From: Triatoma infestans
Taxonomy: Eukaryota > Arthropoda > Insecta > Hemiptera > Reduviidae
NCBI GenBank assembly: GCA_011037195.1
Contig: JAAEAF010000098.1
Span: 1 to 64,000, forward strand
DNA length: 64,000 bases
Reading direction: 5' to 3'
The notes below the pieces were generated by a model that ran no database searches, had not been told where the DNA came from, and saw only the letters and a list, made by a program, of their open reading frames with translations. Both the position numbers and the translations under genes were made by a program. Each line of letters starts with the position of its first letter. Position 1 is the stretch's first letter. This document shows, piece by piece, positions 56,300-64,000 of the stretch.

Positions 56300-57519
56300 G
56301 TAAGTTTAAAACTTTTGATTAATCTGTGGTTTTATATATACATATATATTTTTTTTTTAAATAAATAATAATTAACTTTATGATTTATTATTTTTTACTT
56401 TTTCTACAAACCGGGATATTATTTATTTCTCTTATCAGTTTGTAGTTGGTTGTGGTGGCACACACCTTCCCGCTCCGATAAAGCGGTAGATATCACGTAA
56501 TATTTTATACACGGCAAATAATTTTTAACTAAATTTAAAAAAGGAACAAATGCATGCTCGATAAAGAAAATACAAAAGAATTCATAATCAAAGCGTAACG
56601 GCAATATGTTATCTATATATATATTACATTCTCCATATTACATTAAAGATAAACAATATAGATAAATTGTATAGCTATATTGATTAGAAACTTGTAGTAA
56701 TGTTTGTATGTACTACTTGGTTGCGCTGGTATAGTCTTCTTTATCGTACTGCATTCATTTATTGAAAGTAGAAATTCAATTTTCATAGTAAATTTCATAA
56801 CATTTAGATTAAAAAAAGAAGATTATGGTAAATAAAATAATTTTTTTTATTGAAATTTGAAATAACATGTTCAATATTGCTAATAGCGTTGAATTACAAG
56901 AAATTACTACGTACTTCTTTATTTTGCATTTTTTGTAATAATATATCGATTCTTTTTTTTTTTCTTTCTTTATGATTATTAGATCGACATTACAGTATAT
57001 TATAATGGGTTCTAGTTTTACTATTTATACAATTATTGATATGGAAGCTAAGACTTTCCTAAACCAAATAAAACGAACCTCTAATATAAATTTAGATAAT
57101 AATTATTTAATCCAACACTAAATGTTTTGCCATGTCTCAATATGAGCCTGCTTTATTCAAATTGTAAATCAAGCCACCATTGTGTCAAATTTTCTCAAAG
57201 ACTTCGTGTAAATCTAAAAATTCCCTCTTAATCAGAGGCTCATTCTTTTTAAAAGCACCAAACTATTGGTTTCCCGCAGTCTCGTCGTCTGATTGATTAT
57301 TGAATTTATAAACCCACATTGAAATTCCGGAATGATACTTTTTCCTGTATTGAAGCACACCAAGTGTTGTTTAATTAATCTGTTTTCTGAATAACACCGA
57401 TATGTTTCTTTGGTGCCAGTATAGCAGTGAATTTGAGAAATTATACTAATTATATAGAAATATACAGAGAAACATGTAAAGTTATATAGAAATTTATCAA
57501 AATATGTATTTCATATCTC

Positions 57520-57890
57520 AAATACAGGGTAGTATTCTTGGACCTATTCTTTTCACATTATATTCTTCAGACCTTCAAGTTATCCTCATATCACAACCTT
57601 CACATACGCAGATGAGTTGTACCCATTCTCTCTCCTCATTCTGACCCAGTACCATCAATCCGTAATTTGCAGCAACACTTGAATTCTTTGGAACAATAAA
57701 AGTGAATAATATGCAGAGGTGCCAGAATATAACCTACTCTACTTCACTAGATTATAAACTGCCTCCATCCTGTTTTCTACATCAGACAGCATTTCCTTGC
57801 ACCAATACAGTACGATAATATCTCGAACTTTTACATTGACAAATGACTTAAATGGAACCCGCAAAAAGACTGAAACGGCAAGAACTTTCT
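57520..57890 (+). pseudogene. Jockey-like RT remnant
   Basis: Broken frames give QGSILGPILFTLYSSDL (57529 on), then FTYADELY, then a distant FYIDK*LKWNPQKD, parallel to SILGPVLYSIYTADMP, FADDTA and LYLDRCLTWNPHTR of the copy at 19145-20710. The catalytic ADD has become ADE. The leading 'caaatacag' mimics a splice acceptor but belongs to the element. Confidence 0.7.
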
Positions 57891-57939
57891 TTATTTTAAA
57901 GATAATATGCATTGCGAACTGAAAGTTCTATTATGCCTC

Positions 57940-58095
57940 TTGGAGCCTTCTCAGTGCACTGCCGGCCTCCGCCAGCGTTCTCTAGCTACAGACAATACTG
58001 CCCATTACCGGACATTGATCTGTAGAGGCTTCTAGGAAAAGAAATCTGATGGCAGCATGCAGGATTTGAAGCCGGGAACTCCGTGTTGCTAATCG
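57940..58095 (-). repeat. SINE-A, partial
   Basis: 'ccttctcagtgcactgccgg', 'ctacagacaatactgcccat' and 'tgtagaggcttctagg' match the family body in reverse. The head is degraded after about 58085. Confidence 0.75.
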
Positions 58096-58833
58096 ATACA
58101 TTTCGACAATTCTTGATGAATTTCATTTAATTTTTTTTTACAGAGGGTTCATTAGTTATGCTATTTCAGACAGACTGTCAGACAGACTCAAATCAACTTT
58201 ATACTGCAAGAAATAGCATTTTTAAAAGTAAAATTATCAAGTTTAAGATCTGCGCTTGTTTCCATGGTGAGGGCTTTATTATGGGGGTTGTTCATCTATT
58301 AGTAATTCATTGTTTCTTTCATATTAAGTTTAACAACGATTCCTTTCAAGTTCATCTCCTTACTATTATTTTTACAATCACAATAGCCAACAAGTAAATG
58401 TAAAAAAAAAATATAATAATTTAATAAAAAGTTAATAATTATTAAATTCACTGTTTTCACTGTTGACTATAATATAATTAATATGTGTAACTTCCACAAA
58501 TTGTTTAGTTTACATAGGACCATATGCACTCTACTATGGTATGTAGCAAGTAAGTAGGGAGAGGGGCTGTATATGACGTCATACTTACCTGACTTCCTTT
58601 TCCCCAAGAGAAGCAACATCTCGCAACTACATAATTTGTAGGTTCTAGAGCATTGCCTGTTGAAATCTATTTTTATATGAGTATTTGTTCCAATCATTAA
58701 TAATTATATTATTTAAAATAAATATTTTTTATATCTATGTTACTTACTGATATTTAATTAATATCAATAGTTTTCTATTGATTAATGCTTCAAACGAGCT
58801 ACTTGTGATTTTTTATTTTCGTTCAAACATACT

Positions 58834-58844
<11 letters not shown>

Positions 58845-58865
<21 letters not shown>

Positions 58866-58892
58866 TAGAGGGAGAGAGAGAGAGAGAGATGG
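58845..58892. repeat. Compound microsatellite (AC)n(AG)n
   Basis: About ten AC units are followed, after 'atagaggg', by about ten AG units. The frames read through it on both strands are artefacts. Confidence 0.85.
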
Positions 58893-58984
58893 TAGAGAGA
58901 GAAAGAGAAGAGCAAAAAAACAACATTTGTTCGTTCTCACGGGAAACCAATACATATATTTCCGGTGGAAAACTTGTTTTGACG

Positions 58985-59100
58985 GGGGATTTTCCATTTG
59001 ACAATGAGTTTCCCCGCCTACTATCACAAATTCTTTATTAATTTTCTCCATCCTTCAAGGTTCCAAATTTACTCTTTTCATTTCTTCGATAAAAACCAAT
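58985..59100 (-). pseudogene. Non-LTR 3' fragment (same family as 59812-60080)
   Basis: 'gattttccatttgacaatga' and 'ttctttattaattttctcca' match 59812-59890 in the same orientation. Together they flank the I-clade copy at 59215-59795. Confidence 0.5.
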
Positions 59101-59214
59101 CACCATCAAGATTACCATAACTTGTAGTAGTTATAAGCACTTTTTTAGCTTTCTTTCTAAAGCAATATACTTCTAGTCTGGATAACAGATCGTATAGGAA
59201 TCTTTGGTAGATAG

Positions 59215-59670
59215 GTTTACCAAATTAGGCCTCTGTCTTCTTTTATTAGTCTCGAGCCTGTTGTTATGTCTTCGGGCACTTGTCTGTCAAGCTTCATTGG
59301 GGTAGAAGAGAGGGCTATTAGTATGGACCTCTCTCGGATACCTAGTTGGATCCTTTACTGGGTATTGGATTTAAGCAGACGCCACTATGTAATGGGGCTC
59401 ATGCCAGAGTTTGTAGAGTTTGTGTGATGGGATGAAGAAAGACCCATCTATCTTATCGCCAAGATTACTTGGGTTGTGAGGAAATTCAGTTCAAGAAGTT
59501 AGGTCTGAATAGGATGTCAGTAGAAGAATTTTAGGCTCTTTAATTTTCTGGCCCGATTAGTTCGGACTGCGGTAAATCAGTTGGTTTAGACCCGGATTTG
59601 GATTTTCATTTTAGATTCCCTTTGAGTTTTTTCGTTTTTTTTTTTTTTTTTTTTTATTTTGTTTTTTTTT

Positions 59671-59711
<41 letters not shown>

Positions 59712-59795
59712 GAATATCTACTGTGAGTGTAGTGTGCGTTTGGTTAGCGTAGGGTTTGGTCCGTCCCCACAGACGAATAATAATAATAACAGGGC
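59215..59795 (+). mobile_element. I-clade 3' fragment (family I-B) with poly(T) expansion
   Basis: It matches the reverse complement of 51833-52480: 'gtaatggggctcatgccaga', the knuckle region, 'ttagttcggactgcgg' and the end 'gggtttggtccgtccccaca', followed by 'aataataataataa'. In the 3' UTR about 80 bases that are mixed sequence in the other copies are an almost pure T tract (59628-59710) with a few A and G. Confidence 0.78.
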
Positions 59796-59811
59796 TTCCC
59801 AAAGAAAGGGG

Positions 59812-60080
59812 GATTTTCTATTTGTCAATGAAGTTCCCCGGCTTTAAAGAACCTCCAAAATGCTTTATTAATTTTCTCCATTCTTCACGGCACCAGATTT
59901 GCTCCTCTTCTAATCAGTGGCCGCCCAGGCTCTCATTAACCTCTTCTACCTAGGTTCTTTTTGGCCTACCACTTTCTCTCTTGCCTTCACCTCCCATTCC
60001 AGTACTTTTTGCGGCAACCTCTCCATTCCCATCCGGTTTACAAGGCCATACCTTGCTAATCTCTTACCCACCCTTTAAGA
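59812..60080 (-). pseudogene. RTE/L2-type non-LTR C-terminal remnant
   Basis: The minus-strand reading includes RLARYGLVNRMGMERLPQK, then VLEWEVKARERK. A 'G-(H/L)-V-x-R-M-x-x-x-R-L-x-x-x-V-(L/M)-E-W' tail is usual for these 'endonuclease-reverse transcriptase' proteins. Degraded. Confidence 0.55.
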
Positions 60081-60719
60081 AGTTTCTTTTCCACTTCCTT
60101 TATTTTTCTTATCTATATATTTTAACTTTTTCTCTTCTTGACTTTTCTGCTGACCTGTTTTGGAGTCCTTTGAGAACGAATAAATGTTTTTTATAAAAGG
60201 CTTTCATTTCTTCTCTCTCTCTTTATGTTTTTGTGTATGAATGTGATTCAACAAAAATGAAATACCACAAGTTATTCGAAGCATAGACCAATAGAAAAGT
60301 ATTGATATTAATTAAGTATCGATTAGAAATCCAGAAATGCATTTATGTAGTCGCTTTAGAAGTTACTTTCTGAAGCGGTCATTGAGTGTCCTGCTTCTGC
60401 CCCAAACAGAATTACATCGTCGAAAATTACCAAGAAAGCTGACACGATCCCAAAAATGTCTTAATTCAAAAAGTGAAAAGGCGTAAGTTCTAGGCACTAC
60501 TAATAGTTTCAGCGAGTATAATAATTACTAACTCCACTGTTTTGAGTAAATATTTTTTTTAAATTGTGACATACTGGGTCACAATTCGTCCAAATAAATA
60601 TTTTATGAATTCTTAGTTTTCTTTTATTTAAAGTAAATAATTTCAAATTTTAAAATAATTACACTTTTTAAATTAACATTCAATGGGACTGAATTCCAAT
60701 TTATAGGAATAAAACAATT

Positions 60720-61450
60720 GGGAATGAAACATTCAAACAACTCTGTCTTACTGCGATCTGCATGCACTAATTCTCTTCACACTCATACTCTTACTAAATG
60801 CTTAGTTCTCTTGAATCTATAAGAATGTGAGAATGTAGACTTTACAAAAACGACTTCTTTGAGGAAAGCATAACTTTCCGCTCCACCGAAACCTCACTTA
60901 AATGAATTTTCTTGGAAAAATGTTGCAAACAAAAGTGATAGGTCTCTGTATGCATAATTAGTACATCAAGTTTAACGAAGTCCCTCAGTATGTCCCTCAG
61001 AGAAAATTACAGAAAATGAAAAAAAAATTCAACAAATTCGCATTTCCAATCAACGAATTTTCTTTAGATGAAAGTATAGCGCTATTGTTTCCTCAAAAAC
61101 CCCCAAAAAATCGATTTTCCCGGAAAAGTGTAACTACAGTAAAGTAATAGGTAGTTATGTGTGTTGATCGTATGCAAAGTTTAAAGTAAATAGTTGGAGC
61201 CGGTTTCGAGAAAAGCTGGGAAAAAGAAATTCATTAAAGTCGCATTTCCGTTTGATGGATTTTGCCAGAAAACGTCGTGTCTGATGCGGTCGGAAAACTT
61301 AAACGGAAAATTATGTTTGAGCTTCCTGCGATTTTTCTTTTTTCAGATATTCTGTTAACACACACACAGACCGTTCGTGAAAAAAACATTTTCTTTCGTT
61401 GTCAGGGGACCTCAGTAACTGTATTCCGATTTCAAAATCTCTATTATCAG
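60720..61450 (-). repeat. Dispersed 'CA-repeat' family copy, long
   Basis: It starts near 'atgaaacattcaaacaactc', passes 'cccggaaaagtgtaactaca', 'gcatttccgtttgatggatt' and 'acacacacacagaccgttcg', and ends with 'attccgatttcaaaatctct'. It is the most complete copy in this orientation (about 0.7 kb). Confidence 0.75.
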
Positions 61451-61993
61451 GAATAAGAGATAATTATCAGGAATAAGGAATAATTGGCTGCAGTATAAAT
61501 ATTTTCTAAAAAAAATTGGCTTATGCAGTTTCATATTTAATTAATTTTTAACAAGATAAATTTTAATTTTTAAGATTTAATTTTGCTAATAAAGCATTGT
61601 AGTGTAGACAGCAGGCGCACCCTGAACTTTGACCTGATCAACAAGGTACCGTATACAAAATCGACCAGATTAAATGCTAGAGTTAATGCAAAACTTTTTA
61701 AATGTTCATCTCAAATTACTTTACAATTTCTTTTAGTTATAAAAGCTTTTAACGATTAAATTTAAATAATATATCAATTAATAATAAATTAAACATATGT
61801 ATAAGTACTATAATTAACCGAAGAGTACTTAACGAAGCGTGTAAAATATTAAAAGAATAATAAATTACCTCAACCCAACGTGTACTATATTGTAAAGTTT
61901 TATGATATACAACTTTAAAATCTAATTTAATATTAGAGTTACTAGACATTAATAAATGTTATATAAGTTTTGTAGTAATGTTGTAATATTTAG

Positions 61994-62026
61994 GTCAATC
62001 GGTCTACAGGGAGTTGGAAAGATCGC
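61994..62026 (+). CDS. Candidate micro-exon of the host gene
   Basis: A 33-bp stretch between 'tgtaatatttag' and a consensus donor (CGC|gtgagtaag) reads VNRSTGSWKDR in phase 0, matching the phase left by the exon at 56219 and leaving in phase 0. The pyrimidine tract is poor and the length short, so it may be chance. Reading on without splicing gives a further about 10 basic residues (VSKSARVRK). Confidence 0.35.
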
Positions 62027-62879
62027 GTGAGTAAGTCTGCCCGTGTGAGGAAGTTCATGTGTGAGGAAAGTCATTTTTTTTTTTATCATAAAAGCTTTGA
62101 TATCCATATTATTTCTTTTGTTTGTTTGTTTTTCACACATACACACCTGAAGAAGTGGCTAGTCAAATCCCGAATACTGTTTGTTGATTGGTTTGGCAAT
62201 TTGTAAAAAGCGTTTTCCTTTGAAAATCTTCAAAAACGCTTCGTCCAACTGAATTTATTTTCTGGTGTAGGGGTACAGAATCAAAATGACTAAAGAAAAT
62301 CCACTTCATGTAATTAACAAAATATGCCACACAACTATTGTAATAGCATTTAAATATGTTACATTTATGTTTCTTACATTATAAATCGGAAAATAAATGT
62401 TTGAAAAATTTACAAGATTGATCTTGACGTTAATATTGTTGTTTCTTGAAATGGTCTAGTTTATGAATGGTAAACGACTCTATTTAAATTACGTTGGTTA
62501 ACATATTATTTATTTATAATAAAAATACTAATAACGAACTAAATAAGGACTTGGTTCAAATAAATAGGACTGACATATCGACAGAAGTACATAGAGTACA
62601 TCTTAAAGTATGCTTCTTGCACACTTACTGTAGAATACTTGTTGTATGCTTCTTATATATATCTGAGAGTTAACCTTGCTTCCTTTTGAGTCATGGAGAA
62701 GAGTTTTAACAATTGCATTTAGTGAGAAACGCCGGTTTTCTGCCGAGATGGCTCTTGATTTGAGCGAAGCAGGATGTCAGCTGTCAATGCTGGCATTTGG
62801 TTGAGGAGGTTTCCGTTTCCACTACTTTCTCATATAAAACCGGTTGAGTTTCAAAGAGTAGCTCTCAGAGTCCCTAGAA

Positions 62880-63510
62880 AACAAGTCAGTTGTGAAACAC
62901 TCACTCGCTTTCTCTTAGTCTAATTAATACAATTTAATCAAGTAATTTTCTTAAAATTGCAACGTTACAGTGTTTATTTAGGCTAATCATGAAATGGTAG
63001 AGGGGATTTTACTTGATATTTGAGTGTCCTTTAAGTTTTTCCACCGACACACTGTTTCCGATCAAAAATCCTGAACCCATTTTCTCAAACACCAAATAGT
63101 CTGTCATGAGATGTATGGGTGTTTCTTCCTCTGTCTCACAACTCAACAAAAAGGGGGCTGGCATTAACCCCATTGTATAGAGATGCCTCCTTAAGACGCA
63201 ACACTCAATGAGGAAACCAATCAGATGCCTGAGGGAGATCCGTCAGCACCCCCTCACTAAACGCCCTGTCCGAACCCACGAAGACCATCTTAGACTGCTG
63301 ACAATCCACTGGGCCCATCCATAGGAGTGAATGCTGTGAAGCTATCTACAGCTGGAAGCCTGACTGACATATGCCTGAAGACACACCAATTGGTTCGGGT
63401 CCATGACAGAGTGAGAATCGCCTAATTTAGCAAACCTATCCACCCCTCATTCCCAAAAATTCCCGTATGACGTAGTAACCAGTCTAGAAGCACATACTTC
63501 AAAGAGCCCT
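62880..63510 (-). pseudogene. Dispersed repeat end, then I-clade 3' fragment (family I-B)
   Basis: 62887-63040 carries the terminal block 'gtgaaacactcactcgcttt'. From about 63045 to 63510 the text follows the family I-B copies ('tcctgaacccattttctcaa', 'gtctgtcatgagatgtatgg', 'gatgcctgagggagatccgt', 'ctatctacagctggaagcct'), encoding degraded RNase H and the knuckle on the minus strand. No TAA tail is visible. Confidence 0.7.
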
Positions 63511-64000
63511 TATTAAGTTTTTTGGTTCCATATTAGGGTTGAGTAAAACAATACAGAAGATACCGTTTAGCCATTGAATACGTAATTTATCAAACCATTA
63601 ATCGTAATTAACCACCATCTATATGCATCTCTTTGCACTTCTCAACATTTATTCTTATTCCTTTTCTGCTTAGCTCTTATCTCCTTTCTATAACGGATAA
63701 TTATAACTTACTATGGAAATCCGCTGTGAGCTCTAATTTGAGGCCTGGCCTTATGTAGGTCTCATATTCCAGTAACCGATAGCAGCGTGGGGGTTCTTCT
63801 TTTGCAGATCCAGTATAGTTTAATGGAATAAAATATCGACAAATGTAATCGATTTTGGAGGAAAATTATTTGTGAATTAAAAAAAAAAATATATCAACAA
63901 AAACAATGAAGATAACAAAAATGATTGATGCAAAAGAATTTTATAATGCTAAGTCATGATTGCTGCTGAAGTTTTATGATACTATTTTAGAGTTTAGAAA

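Larger units (their letters stand above)
56300..64000 (+). other. Intron and unresolved 3' part
   Basis: It contains a Jockey-like RT remnant, a SINE, I-clade fragments, RTE-type tails and dispersed repeats. The spans 56300-57515, 58100-58840, 60200-60715, 61455-61990, 62030-62875 and 63515-64000 show no assignable feature apart from the micro-exon candidate. The frame KLLSEAVIECPASAPN...KMS at 60363-60470 is open and in phase 0 after 'cgctttag', but I do not trust it as an exon. Confidence 0.45.

Noticed and set aside
57528..57580. Host exon after 'caaatacag'
   Set aside because: The translation matches the QGSILGP region of Jockey-like RT, so the acceptor is coincidental.
59611..59847. Poly-Lys and poly-Phe frames
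   Set aside because: They are translations of a poly(T) tract.
60363..60470. Terminal exon (KLLSEAVIECPASAPN... ending KMS)
   Set aside because: It is in phase, but the acceptor is weak, the other strand also reads as protein-like (DRVSFLGNFRRCNSVW), and the surroundings are repeat-rich.
61606..61640. Exon reading RRTLNFDLINK before 'gtaccg'
   Set aside because: It needs an entry phase that the exon at 56219 does not provide, and the donor is weak.

Overview
The window looks like part of a large, AT-rich, intron-rich animal nuclear genome, most probably an insect. The evidence is the mix of transposons: I-clade and Jockey-type non-LTR elements, Penelope-like elements with GIY-YIG nuclease remnants, a CsRn1-clade Ty3/gypsy element, Tc1/mariner, Harbinger, Helitron and several tRNA-derived SINEs. 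It also fits the exon pattern, which is short GT-AG exons separated by introns of 5-15 kb. There is no operon structure and no tRNA, rRNA or CRISPR locus. The species cannot be determined from the sequence alone.

One host gene appears to run through the whole window on the + strand. Six short exons (4765-4924, 16741-16861, 22190-22349, 28183-28254, 43160-43293, 56219-56299) have consensus splice sites, no in-frame stops and mutually compatible phases, and they encode about 240 residues of Ser/Pro/Thr/Arg-rich sequence. A seventh in-phase 33-bp micro-exon is possible at 61994-62026. I do not recognise the protein. Its composition suggests a disordered linker of a large intracellular or scaffold-type protein. 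Both ends of the gene lie outside the window.

Almost everything else is intron filled with mobile DNA. Layout: 1-1790, a satellite array; 6.3-9.7 kb, two SINEs and an I-clade 3' fragment; 11.3-13.1 kb, an RNase H remnant split by a Penelope-type element carrying a hammerhead-ribozyme-like motif; 14.2-18.2 kb, non-LTR, SINE and Penelope fragments; 19.1-21.2 kb, a Jockey-like RT copy and a Penelope GIY-YIG domain; 23.8-29.5 kb, more Penelope fragments, two SINEs and an RNase H remnant; 31.4-36.06 kb, a CsRn1-clade gypsy element with two LTRs and a 5-bp target duplication, inserted into an unrecognised minus-strand reading frame; 37.3-41 kb, further fragments; 44.4-44.9 kb, a Tc1/mariner MITE; 45.9-47.4 kb, a duplicated and inverted foldback; 48.2-49.3 kb, a short Helitron; 50.0-51.3 kb, a Harbinger-derived giant palindrome; 51.8-55.7 kb, two I-clade copies, one with a 655-codon RT-RNase H frame; 57.5-63.5 kb, further non-LTR, SINE and dispersed repeat copies.

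The TEs are nested. The Harbinger palindrome and an I-clade copy both sit in the same dispersed repeat. A SINE sits in an RNase H remnant, and a Penelope-type element sits in another. Nothing besides the exons looks like functioning host coding sequence, although the minus-strand frames around 30.4-36.9 kb deserve a search. The most interesting items are the hammerhead-like motifs in inverted arms, the gypsy insertion that exactly interrupts an open frame, the 1.3-kb Harbinger palindrome, and the split-unit satellite.
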